DNA of 64,000 bases from Undibacter mobilis (GTDB taxonomy: Bacteria > Pseudomonadota > Alphaproteobacteria > Rhizobiales > Xanthobacteraceae): the NCBI RefSeq assembly GCF_003367195.1, contig NZ_QRGO01000001.1, positions 2,590,501 through 2,654,500 of the forward strand. The letters run 5' to 3'. The notes beneath the pieces are model-generated. The model saw only the letters and a list, made by a program, of their open reading frames with translations. It was not told where the DNA came from and did no database searches. Positions 54,900 through 64,000 of the stretch are shown here, in pieces; the stretch's first letter is position 1; each line of letters starts with the position of its first letter. The position numbers were made by a program, and so were the translations under genes.

Positions 54900-56321
54900 T
54901 CAGCCATCCAGCACCCATGTATCTTTCGTGCCGCCGCCCTGGCTCGAATTGACCACCAGCGAACCTTCTTTCAATGCGACGCGGGTGAGGCCGCCCGGCA
55001 CGATACGCACGCCCTTGCGGCCGGTGAGCACGAAAGGCCGCAGATCGACGTGACGCGGCGCCACGCCCGCCTCGACACAGGTCGGTGACGTCGAGAGCGC
55101 GAGCGTCGGCTGGGCGATGAAATTGGCCGGCGCGTTTTTGAGCTTGGCGCGGAATTGCTCGATGGCCACCTTGCTGGCCGAAGGTCCGATCAACATGCCG
55201 TAACCGCCGGAGCCGTGGACTTCCTTCACCACCAGTTCGGACAGATGATCAAGCACGTAAGCAAGATGTTCCGGCTCGCGGCAGCGCCAGGTCGGCACGT
55301 TTTTCAGGAGCGGCTCTTCGCCGAGATAGAACTTCACGATATCCGGCATGAAGGAATAGATCGCCTTGTCGTCGGCGATGCCGGTGCCGACCGCGTTGGC
55401 CAGCGTCACATTGCCGGCGGCATAGGCCGACATCAGCCCGGGCACGCCGAGAATGCTGTCGGGGCGGAAGACCAGCGGATCGATGAAGTCGTCATCGACG
55501 CGGCGATAGATGACATCGACGCGCTGCGGGCCTTGCGTCGTGCGCATGTAGACGACCTCGTCCTTGACGAAGAGATCGCGGCCCTCGACCAGCTCAACGC
55601 CGAGCTTGTCGGCGAGGAACGAGTGCTCGTAATAGGCGGAGTTGTAGACGCCGGGCGTCAGCAGAACGACGTTCGGCTCCTTCGATGTCGACAGCGGCGC
55701 CACCGACTTGAGCGAGGCGAGTAGTTCGTCCGGATAGTTCTCGACCGGCGCGATGCGGTGGCGCGAGAACAGTTCGGGAAACAGCCGCATCATGATCTCG
55801 CGGTTCTCCAGCATGTAGGAGACGCCGGAGGGCGTGCGGGCATTGTCCTCGAGCACGTAGAAAGTGTCGGCATCGACGCGGATGATGTCGATGCCGGCAA
55901 TGTGGACGTAGATGTCGTGCGGCACGCTCTGGCCGTTCATCTCCGGGCGGAAGGCCGGGTTGCGGAAGATCATGTCTTCCGGCACGACCCCGGCGCGCAG
56001 GATCTCGCGGCCGCCGTAAACATCCTTGATGAACAGGTTGAGCGCGTTGACGCGCTGGGTGAGGCCCTTTTCCAGTTGCCGCCATTCGCTGCCCGACATG
56101 ATGCGGGGGATGACGTCGAAGGGAATGAGCCGTTCGGTGGCGTCGGCTTCGCCATAGACCGCAAAGGTGATGCCGATGCGGCGGAAGATCAGTTCGGCTT
56201 CGCGGCGGCGATAGTCGAGGACGTCCGGCGGGACTTCCTTGAGCCAGCGGTCGAGCTCGCCATAGGCCGGGCGAACCGCGGTGCCGTCGTGGCCCCTCAT
56301 TTCATCGAAGGCCAAACCCAT
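54900..56321 (-). CDS. Circularly permuted ATP-grasp protein of the Anbu cluster
   Basis: The 473-residue protein starts MGLAFDEMRGHDGTAVRPAY and shows the circularly permuted ATP-grasp (type 2) pattern: RRREAELIFRRIGITFAVYG, ERLIPFDVIPRIMSGSEWRQ, DNARTPSGVSYMLENREIMM, PGVYNSAYYEHSFLADKLGV, and VHGSGGYGMLIGPSASK near the C-terminus as the ATP-binding loop. ATP-grasp enzymes form amide or peptide bonds with ATP. The product is unknown; a peptide tag or small peptide is predicted by comparative genomics. It is the first gene of the cluster. Confidence 0.93.
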   Translation of the reverse strand: MGLAFDEMRGHDGTAVRPAYGELDRWLKEVPPDVLDYRRREAELIFRRIGITFAVYGEADATERLIPFDVIPRIMSGSEWRQLEKGLTQRVNALNLFIKDVYGGREILRAGVVPEDMIFRNPAFRPEMNGQSVPHDIYVHIAGIDIIRVDADTFYVLEDNARTPSGVSYMLENREIMMRLFPELFSRHRIAPVENYPDELLASLKSVAPLSTSKEPNVVLLTPGVYNSAYYEHSFLADKLGVELVEGRDLFVKDEVVYMRTTQGPQRVDVIYRRVDDDFIDPLVFRPDSILGVPGLMSAYAAGNVTLANAVGTGIADDKAIYSFMPDIVKFYLGEEPLLKNVPTWRCREPEHLAYVLDHLSELVVKEVHGSGGYGMLIGPSASKVAIEQFRAKLKNAPANFIAQPTLALSTSPTCVEAGVAPRHVDLRPFVLTGRKGVRIVPGGLTRVALKEGSLVVNSSQGGGTKDTWVLDG

Positions 56322-56618
56322 TCTTCCCCCAGCTTCTACTCATCGGCCTCATCGTGCCCCTTTTAAGAGCAAACTTCGCGCCAACCGCCAAAACCACGCC
56401 AGCAACTGTGCGGCAGGCTCCAGGCTGCCTAACGCTTGAGCATTATGATCAGTGCACGGGCGCCGATCGATTTTTTTAAGGTCGCACGCGGCGATGGCGG
56501 GCGCCATTGGGTTGTCCGAGCACCAGGAAATTTTCGGACGCCGTTACCATTATACGACCTATGAATGTGGAATGAGCCGAGGCTCGCCCTTTATGGCGTG
56601 GTGACGTGGGAGGGATCG
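56322..56618. other. Divergent spacer between the ATP-grasp and avidin genes
   Basis: About 297 bases without a supported frame. It should contain promoters for both directions. No repeat or operator is evident. Confidence 0.45.
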
Positions 56619-57056
56619 ATGGCCCTGAAGAGTATCGGACGAATGGCGATCGGGGTGGTTCTCGGGGCCGCGACCCTGAGCACGGCCCATGCGCAGGCCG
56701 AAACCAAGTTCGCGGCCGGGCTGTCCTGGGTGAACGAAGACGGCTCGGTGCTGACCGTCACGAGCCTGGCGCCCAGCGGGCAACTGAGCGGCACCGTTAC
56801 GACGCAATCCGGCTGCGGCGCCAAGAAGGCCCAACCCATGACCGGCTGGTACTATGCCGGCGGGACGGGCGGCGCGCTCACTTTCACGGTCAACTGGGAG
56901 GGCTGCAATTCGGCGACGGCGTGGACGGCGCAATACAGCAACGCCACCGGCGCCTTCCGGGCGCTCTGGCACCTGGCGATGGCCTCCGGCCCGGTGTGGA
57001 ACGGGATCGTTGCCGGCGCGAACACCTTCATCCTGCAGCCGGTGAAGCGCCCCTGA
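56619..57056 (+). CDS. Avidin-family secreted biotin-binding protein
   Basis: The 145-residue protein starts MALKSIGRMAIGVVLGAATL after GGAGGGATCG; a signal peptide ends near AHA-QAETK. The mature part reads as an avidin barrel: GLSWVNEDGSVLTVTS, GQLSGTVTTQSGC, FTVNWEGCNSATAWTAQYSN, FRALWHLAMASG and VWNGIVAGANTF. It has the Cys66 and Cys96 pair at the positions of the rhizavidin disulfide, the SAT-W biotin loop as in streptavidin, Trp127 where streptavidin has Trp120, and Asn135 where streptavidin has Asp128. The Tyr43 equivalent is replaced by Val. Biotin binding is inferred from family membership. Confidence 0.88.
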   Translation: MALKSIGRMAIGVVLGAATLSTAHAQAETKFAAGLSWVNEDGSVLTVTSLAPSGQLSGTVTTQSGCGAKKAQPMTGWYYAGGTGGALTFTVNWEGCNSATAWTAQYSNATGAFRALWHLAMASGPVWNGIVAGANTFILQPVKRP

Positions 57057-57184
57057 GGGCGCAAGGCGTCCTCCACAGCGGCGGTGAACAAGCCGGGCGG
57101 CCGCTTCCGGCGGTCGGCGGTTCGTGCTTTAACCGCAGACATTGCGCCATCGGCTGATCGGTGTGCGCCCCGCAGGGAGCCTCC

Positions 57185-57940
57185 ATGACCGCCGAGATCG
57201 TCACCGCGGCCGTGCTGGTGATCGGCGACGAGATTCTCTCTGGCCGCACCAAAGACAAGAATATCGGCTACATCGCCGACTATATGACCGCGCTGGGCAT
57301 CGACCTCAAGGAAGTGCGGGTCGTGTCCGACGACGAGTCCGCCATTGTCTCGGCGCTCAATGCGCTGCGCGGCGCTTACGATTACGTCTTCACCACCGGC
57401 GGCATCGGCCCAACCCACGACGACATTACCGCCGACTGCATCGCCAAGGCCTTCGGCGTCGAACTCGAGTTCCACCCCGAGGCGATTGCGATCATGAAAG
57501 AGCGCATCGCCAAGATCGGCGGCGAACTCAATGAAGCGCGCATGCGCATGACGCGCATCCCCAAGGGCGGGACGCTGGTGCACAACAAGGTGTCCGGCGC
57601 GCCGGGCTTCTGGATCGGCAACGTCATCACCATGGCCGGCATTCCGGCGGTGATGCAGGCGATGCTCGACGAGGTGGCGCCGAAACTGAAGACCGGCGTC
57701 AAGATGCTGTCGGAAAGCATTCGCGCGGACGCGCGCGAAGGCGATGTCGGCACCGAACTCGGCCTGATCGCCAAGGCCCATCCCGACGCGATTATCGGCA
57801 GCTACCCGTTCATGGACGAGAAAGGCGGGCCGAACACGAATATCGTGGTGCGCTCGCGCGATCCGCAGCGTCTCGGGGAAGTGAAGGCCGCGGTCGAAGC
57901 GATGCTGACGAGAGTGCGCGCGCAGCTCGCCGCCGGTTGA
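57185..57940 (+). CDS. Competence/damage-inducible CinA-type MoCF-domain protein
   Basis: The 251-residue protein starts [20 protein letters not shown] at the ATG after GGGAG. The N-terminal molybdopterin-binding-like domain has [32 protein letters not shown] and [20 protein letters not shown]. The usual CinA C-terminal amidase domain (about 160 residues) is absent, so this is the short form. Short forms are annotated as MoCF-domain proteins of unknown role; a nicotinamide-nucleotide-related role is known only for full CinA. Confidence 0.85.
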   Translation: MTAEIVTAAVLVIGDEILSGRTKDKNIGYIADYMTALGIDLKEVRVVSDDESAIVSALNALRGAYDYVFTTGGIGPTHDDITADCIAKAFGVELEFHPEAIAIMKERIAKIGGELNEARMRMTRIPKGGTLVHNKVSGAPGFWIGNVITMAGIPAVMQAMLDEVAPKLKTGVKMLSESIRADAREGDVGTELGLIAKAHPDAIIGSYPFMDEKGGPNTNIVVRSRDPQRLGEVKAAVEAMLTRVRAQLAAG

Positions 57941-58034
57941 GCGGCGGAACGGTTCTAATACGAAGCGAAACATCGACTCGCAGAAGACGGTCGAGGCAAA
58001 CGATCCCAGAGCGAAACGATCCAAAGAGAACACG

Positions 58035-58541
58035 ATGAGCGACGCCCCGCGACCCGACAAAGTCTTTCCCGTCTCCTGGGACCAGTTTCACCGCGACACC
58101 CGCGCCCTGACCTGGCGGTTGCACGAGGCCGGGCCGTTCGAGGCCATCGTCTGCATCACGCGCGGCGGCCTGGTGCCGGCGGCGATCGTGGCGCGCGAGC
58201 TCAATGTGCGCATCATCGAGACGGTGTGCATCGCCAGCTATCACGACTACAAGAACCAGGGCGACATCAAGGTGATGAAGGGCGTCGGCCCGGAAATCAC
58301 TTCGATGCGCGGGCAGGGCAAGGGCGTACTGATCGTCGACGACCTCGTCGACACCGGCAAGACCGCGCGTGTGGTGCGCGAGATATTGCCGGCGGCGCAT
58401 TTCGCCACCGTCTATGCCAAACCGATGGGCCGGCCGCTGGTCGACACCTTCATCACCGAAGTGTCGCAGGACACCTGGATTTACTTTCCGTGGGACACCG
58501 GACTGTCCTATGTGCCGCCGATCCGCGCCGGCGGCGATTGA
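58035..58541 (+). CDS. gpt: Xanthine phosphoribosyltransferase
   Basis: The 168-residue cytoplasmic enzyme transfers phosphoribose from PRPP to xanthine or guanine in purine salvage. The PRPP-binding motif is [18 protein letters not shown], and other matches are [20 protein letters not shown] and [20 protein letters not shown]. The C-terminus [16 protein letters not shown] is typical of XGPRT. It has the usual length. Confidence 0.93.
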   Translation: MSDAPRPDKVFPVSWDQFHRDTRALTWRLHEAGPFEAIVCITRGGLVPAAIVARELNVRIIETVCIASYHDYKNQGDIKVMKGVGPEITSMRGQGKGVLIVDDLVDTGKTARVVREILPAAHFATVYAKPMGRPLVDTFITEVSQDTWIYFPWDTGLSYVPPIRAGGD

Positions 58542-58644
58542 CGTTTTTGAGGCGAAAGGCGGGGCGGCTGGGCAAATCGCCAGGTGCCGTGCCATAGTTG
58601 CGCCAACAGAGGCTTCCGATGATTTTGGCTGATCGATTTGGCAC

Positions 58645-58682
58645 TTGGCAGCAGCGCGTGACGCGGCGCGTCCCGCTGCCAA
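58645..58682. other. Inverted repeat between gpt and tRNA-Leu
   Basis: TTGGCAGC (58645-58652) and GCTGCCAA (58675-58682) form an 8-bp stem around a GC-rich centre; ATGATTTT at 58619 and AAAATCAT at 58682-58689 can pair as a longer alternative. A second small hairpin (TCCGCCGTGACGGCGGA) lies at 58741-58757. It could be a terminator of gpt or a repeat remnant. Confidence 0.4.
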
Positions 58683-58769
58683 AAATCATGGGCTCGTTAT
58701 TAGAGAACTAGCGTCTCGCCGCCGTTCGCGCCGGATGTCCTCCGCCGTGACGGCGGATGACGAAATGAT

Positions 58770-58856
58770 GCGGACGTGCTGGAACCGGTAGACAGACCGG
58801 ACTTAAAATCCGTTGGGCGTAAGCCCGTGAGGGTTCGACTCCCTCCGTCCGCACCA
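58770..58856 (+). tRNA. tRNA-Leu (anticodon TAA)
   Basis: The acceptor stem pairs GCGGACG (58770-58776) with CGTCCGC (58846-58852); discriminator A at 58853 and encoded CCA at 58854-58856. The anticodon loop CTTAAAA has TAA. A long variable arm (TTGGGCGTAAGCCCGT) and the T arm GGGTTCGACTCCC identify a class II leucine tRNA. Confidence 0.97.
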
Positions 58857-59058
58857 TTTTGTTTATTCGCAGGTCAAGCGCATGGCGCGCGCCGGGGGCG
58901 CGGCAGCGGCCGGGGGCGGCTTTCAGTGGATTAACAGGCCGGTATTGTCAAACAGTAGCGAATGACATACCGACATAGTATACTGACGGCTGCAAGGCGT
59001 ACCGCCATCTCGCACCGGTCGAGTGCAGCAAGCCTGCCAATGGCAATCGTGGGCCCAG

Positions 59059-59691
59059 ATGCGACGCTATATTTGCCAGCAGAACGTCTTTCATTTTGAG
59101 AATCTTCTCAAGGCGGCGGCAGACCCGATTCTTTGCGGTACGCTGCAAAAGCTGCTCCTTGCCGCACGACGCGATCTTGCGCTCACCCTTTCCGAAGCCG
59201 ACGGCGCGGATATCGATGCCTATCGTCGTCGTCGCCGGCAACAGCCGCAGGCGGTGGATGCCCAACAATTCTTTCAGCCAAATTTCGACAGCTCGCCGCA
59301 TCCTTACATGATTATCGACCCAGGTCCGGGACTGAAGATCGTCGATATCAACCCCGCTTATGCGGCCGCGACCCTGATCAGCCGTGAAGCGGTCGTCGGC
59401 AAGCCCCTGTTCGAGGTGTTTCCCGACAATCCCAACGATGCGCTGGCCGATGGTGTGGCCAATCTGTTCGAGTCCCTCGCGACCGTCGTCAAGACGGGCG
59501 AGGCGCATGCTATGGCGGTGCAGCGCTACGACATCAGGGATGCCAGCGGTACGTTTCAGACGCGCTACTGGCAACCGGTCAATACGCCGGTCCGAAGCCC
59601 GGACGGTGAAATCGTCTGGCTTCTGCACCATGTCGAGGATGTGACGCAGGAGATGGTGGCGAGACTCGATCGCTCCAGCGAGGAGGCGTAG
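59059..59691 (+). CDS. PAS domain-containing protein
   Basis: The protein has 210 residues if started at MRRYICQQNVFHFENLLKAA (ATG 59059); an earlier ATG at 59023 is possible. An N-terminal helical region (about 1-75) is followed by one PAS fold (about 78-205): SSPHPYMIIDPGPGLKIVDI, INPAYAAATLISREAVVGKPLFEVFPDNP, and a WQPVNTPVRSPDGEIVWLLHHVEDVTQ end. No kinase, GGDEF or DNA-binding domain follows. It may be a stand-alone sensor that acts through protein contact. The ligand is unknown. Confidence 0.75.
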   Translation: MRRYICQQNVFHFENLLKAAADPILCGTLQKLLLAARRDLALTLSEADGADIDAYRRRRRQQPQAVDAQQFFQPNFDSSPHPYMIIDPGPGLKIVDINPAYAAATLISREAVVGKPLFEVFPDNPNDALADGVANLFESLATVVKTGEAHAMAVQRYDIRDASGTFQTRYWQPVNTPVRSPDGEIVWLLHHVEDVTQEMVARLDRSSEEA

Positions 59692-59769
59692 ACAATGGCG
59701 ATGTATTGGCGCGCCCGTCGAGCCCGACTAAGTCTCGTTTAAGCCTTTTTGTTGTACTGACACTGCCGC

Positions 59770-60174
59770 ATGACAATGTCCGAACCACAGCTTCCGGTGC
59801 GCCTCGCAGTCGCGGGCGGAATGCTGCTTCTGCTGGCCGCCTGCGGCAGCGTCAACGATCCGCGCGAGGACAAGCTCGGCAATTTCCTGGTCGCGCCGGG
59901 CAAGTACCAGCTTTACGATTGCGTCCAATTGGCCCAGACGGCGAAGGGTTATATCGACCGCGAGAAGGAGCTGCGCCAAGCCAAGGCCAAGGCGGAGGCG
60001 TCACCGGGTGGTCAGCTCGTCTCGTCGCTGGCCTATAGCGGCGAATACGGCCAGGTGCGCGGCAATATCGACGAGTTGCGCCGCGAGGTGACGGAAAAGA
60101 AGTGCGATCCGCCGCCGCCCGGCCTGATGCCGGACGTCTACACACCTGGTGTCGGCCAGGGGGCACGGCGCTGA
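59770..60174 (+). CDS. Putative lipoprotein, conserved in Bradyrhizobium relatives
   Basis: The 134-residue protein has a signal peptide with lipobox LLAAC (Cys near residue 25): GGMLLLLAACGSVNDPREDK. The mature part has LGNFLVAPGKYQLYDCVQLA, a helical coiled-coil-like stretch (YIDREKELRQAKAKAEASPG) and the conserved ending RGNIDELRREVTEKKCDPPP with a second Cys. A similar pattern (PGKYxxYDC...LRR...EKxC) is, as far as I recall, common in related genomes as a hypothetical protein. It is probably anchored in a membrane facing the periplasm. Confidence 0.7.
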   Translation: MTMSEPQLPVRLAVAGGMLLLLAACGSVNDPREDKLGNFLVAPGKYQLYDCVQLAQTAKGYIDREKELRQAKAKAEASPGGQLVSSLAYSGEYGQVRGNIDELRREVTEKKCDPPPPGLMPDVYTPGVGQGARR

Positions 60175-60265
60175 GCGGGTTCCTGCGGGCGGAACTTTTC
60201 GCCGCACCGGAACTTGTTGCCCGTGAGCGCCGCACTGACGCGGCGCCGAACACGGGGCTCCTGCC

Positions 60266-60433
60266 ATGGCTATCAGCCTGCTGATCAGCATCCTGATCAC
60301 CTTCCTGGTGATCGTGCTGGTGCTTTATCTCATCAATATGCTGCCGATCGACGGGCGCGCCAAGCAGATCGCGCGCATCGTGGTCATCATCATCGGCGTG
60401 CTGTCGCTGCTGAAATATCTGGCCGTTTTCTAG
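60266..60433 (+). CDS. Small two-helix membrane protein, Thivi_2564-like
   Basis: The 55-residue protein is missed by ordinary gene finders. ATG 60266 reads MAISLLISILITFLVIVLVL, a short loop LINMLPIDGRAKQIARIVVI and a second helix to LLKYLAVF and TAG. The loop P-x-D-x-x-x-K-Q-I between two helices recalls the Thivi_2564 small membrane family. The function is unknown. Its stop shares CTAG with the convergent FG-GAP gene. Confidence 0.7.
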   Translation: MAISLLISILITFLVIVLVLYLINMLPIDGRAKQIARIVVIIIGVLSLLKYLAVF

Positions 60434-61425
60434 TCATTGCGAACAACAACCAGCGTGCCGTCGGCGAGCGCGACAGCGAACGCCGGCGGCGCGTGCTCGC
60501 GCGCGATGACGCCGATATTGCCGGCGACGGTCGACGGGAGCGGGATGCTGGCGATCTCGCGCGCCGCCGGTTTGAACGACACGATGCGCAGGCGGCCGAG
60601 GTCGAGCGCGGGCAGGGCAAGGTCCGGCGTGCCGTCGCCATCGATATCGGCCACCGCGCTCAAGTTCAGTGCGGACGAGCCGGCGACATGATTGCTAAAA
60701 CCACCGAGGTTCGCGGCTTGTCGCAGGCGGCCGTTGTCATAAGTCCATAATTCCAGCGAACCGACGACGTGCGGCTGGCGCACCAGCGCGATGTCGATTT
60801 TGCCGTCGCCGGTGAAGTCGGCGATGCCGGCCGGATTGAGCCACCGGTTCGGCGCGCCGAGCGGCGGCGTCTCGGCGACGATACCGTAACGGCCGTTACG
60901 CTGCGCGATCACAGCCAGCGCCGCGCCGCGCTTGAGATAGGATTTCACCACGACGATTTCATCGCGGCCGTCGCCGTCGAGATCGGCGAGCCGCGGCGCC
61001 AGATCCTCGAACACTGCGTCATCGCCAAGCGTGACGGTGTGGCGCACGCCGGCAGCGGTTTCGATCACAATGCTGCCGGCCTCGATGTCGTCGCCGAGCA
61101 CGGTGTGCTTGTACCGCGTCGTGGGCGCGGCCAACCAGGCGCGGGCAATGTCGCGGGTGCCGGTGGCGACACTGCCACCCGGCAGGGCGTCGGCCGGGAG
61201 TTGCGGGCGGCGCATCTCGTCGAGGAAGACAAGGCGCGGTTTGCCGCCGCGCATGTCGATGTCGTACCACAGTCCGCCAGCGAGGACGCGCGGCTTGCCG
61301 TCAACGGTGTCGATCGCGGTGACGCGCGCCGGCGTGTTGATGACCTCGGCGTGCCATTCGGCTGCGCGCGCGACCGCGGCATGAGCGATCAAGAAAACGA
61401 CAAGCAGCCCCCGCAGCATCCGCAT
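60430..61425 (-). CDS. FG-GAP/VCBS-repeat secreted protein
   Basis: The 331-residue protein has a signal peptide (MRMLRGLLVVFLIAHAAVAR, cleavage near ARA-AEWHA). Beta-propeller-type FG-GAP/VCBS repeats follow, with calcium-like loops ADLDGDGRDEIVVV, ADFTGDGKIDIALV and ADIDGDGTPDLALP at intervals of about 60 residues. It is exported and may bind calcium; no catalytic motif is seen. It is likely periplasmic or surface exposed. It sits next to the copper ATPase gene with 12 bases between. Confidence 0.82.
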   Translation of the reverse strand: MRMLRGLLVVFLIAHAAVARAAEWHAEVINTPARVTAIDTVDGKPRVLAGGLWYDIDMRGGKPRLVFLDEMRRPQLPADALPGGSVATGTRDIARAWLAAPTTRYKHTVLGDDIEAGSIVIETAAGVRHTVTLGDDAVFEDLAPRLADLDGDGRDEIVVVKSYLKRGAALAVIAQRNGRYGIVAETPPLGAPNRWLNPAGIADFTGDGKIDIALVRQPHVVGSLELWTYDNGRLRQAANLGGFSNHVAGSSALNLSAVADIDGDGTPDLALPALDLGRLRIVSFKPAAREIASIPLPSTVAGNIGVIAREHAPPAFAVALADGTLVVVRND

Positions 61426-61437
61426 TCAGCAACGATC

Positions 61438-63780
<2,343 letters not shown>

Positions 63781-63798
63781 ATGCGCGTGCCTTGCAAG

Positions 63799-63819
63799 AT
63801 ATACCCTAGGGGGGTATAT
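63799..63819. promoter_or_regulatory. CsoR-type operator between copper ATPase and csoR
   Basis: ATATACCC (63799-63806) and GGGTATAT (63812-63819) form an inverted repeat with a G-rich TAGGG centre. This matches the TACCC...GGGTA shape of CsoR operators. It lies between the two divergent starts, only 8 bases from the CsoR-family start and 19 from the ATPase start. Confidence 0.75.
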
Positions 63820-63826
63820 AGAGCCT

Positions 63827-64000
63827 ATGGCAAAGCACAGCAAGTCCGCTCATGCGACCCATCACGGTTCTAGCCACAAGGCCGACACCCTGAAGCGGCT
63901 CGGCCGGCTCGAAGGCCAGGTGCGCGGCATCGCGCGCATGGTCGACGAGGACCGCTACTGCATCGACATTGTCACGCAGATCGCCGCCGCGCGCGCCGCC
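63827..64000 (+). CDS. CsoR/RcnR family metal-sensing repressor, 3' end outside window
   Basis: The first 58 codons are visible: [20 protein letters not shown], then [20 protein letters not shown] and [18 protein letters not shown]. The [12 protein letters not shown] and [15 protein letters not shown] segments are the hallmark of the copper-sensing CsoR and nickel-sensing RcnR family. The first metal Cys is present (YC). A His-rich N-terminus precedes it. Divergence from a copper ATPase and the TACCC-type palindrome favour CsoR-like copper control. The frame runs off the window. Confidence 0.88.
   Translation, partial: MAKHSKSAHATHHGSSHKADTLKRLGRLEGQVRGIARMVDEDRYCIDIVTQIAAARAA

Overview
The window is high-GC chromosomal DNA of an alphaproteobacterium, most likely of the order Hyphomicrobiales (Bradyrhizobiaceae/Xanthobacteraceae-like). 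The lines of evidence are a liv transport locus carrying the small DUF6867-type membrane protein, BA14K, Usg and DUF2336 family proteins, a CIRCE-controlled groESL, an Anbu operon, and several families of dispersed palindromic intergenic repeats typical of this group. No rRNA, CRISPR array, phage or insertion sequence was seen. One tRNA (Leu, anticodon TAA) is present.

Layout. 1-3.1 kb: the end of a membrane transporter, a FAD amino-acid dehydrogenase, a KTSC mini-protein and a P1-family aminopeptidase. 3.2-9.6 kb: CcdA, then a complete branched-chain amino acid ABC importer on the minus strand (livH-M-G-F, DUF6867, livK). 9.9-11.1 kb: very small proteins and a membrane protein. 11.2-12.4 kb: pcaD-pcaC. 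12.5-23.2 kb: a molybdenum hydroxylase cluster (coxG, coxSLM, coxDE, two XdhC/CoxI-type proteins and a molybdopterin-binding/MocA fusion). The AYRGAGR motif marks the catalytic subunit as form II, so CO may not be its substrate. 23.8-27.4 kb: a TetR, HlyD, ABC ATPase and ABC permease efflux operon with a palindromic operator. 28.3-30.4 kb: a divergent AraC/MFS pair. 30.7-34.5 kb: a sulfate importer (binding protein, cysT, cysW, cysA). 36.5-39.2 kb: a secreted-protein operon of a metzincin-like metalloprotease, a small protein with three CX5C motifs and a trypsin-like protease. 39.3-41.6 kb: groESL under CIRCE. 42.1-42.9 kb: a gene-free mosaic of repeats. 43-49.4 kb: an MFS protein, DUF2336, a hybrid sensor kinase, a receiver protein and an SDR. 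49.6-51.8 kb: a dual GGDEF/EAL protein. 52-56.3 kb: the Anbu operon (ATP-grasp, alpha-E, transglutaminase-like, Anbu). 56.6 kb: a secreted avidin-family protein. 57.2-64 kb: a CinA-type MoCF protein, Gpt, tRNA-Leu, a PAS protein, small envelope proteins, an FG-GAP protein, a copper P-type ATPase and a divergent CsoR-family repressor cut by the window end.

How the parts work together. Several clusters pair a transporter or enzyme with its own regulator across a short intergenic region: AraC/MFS, CsoR/copper ATPase, and TetR leading its efflux operon. The cox cluster contains structural subunits, the AAA+/VWA maturation pair, cofactor insertion proteins and a cytidylyltransferase, so it looks self-sufficient for cofactor maturation. 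The items most worth a second look are the avidin homologue, which combines a rhizavidin-like cysteine pair with a streptavidin-like tryptophan; the three-gene secreted protease operon; the Anbu operon; and three convergent gene pairs that share one CTAG as both stop codons. All calls come from reading the sequence; no database search was run.
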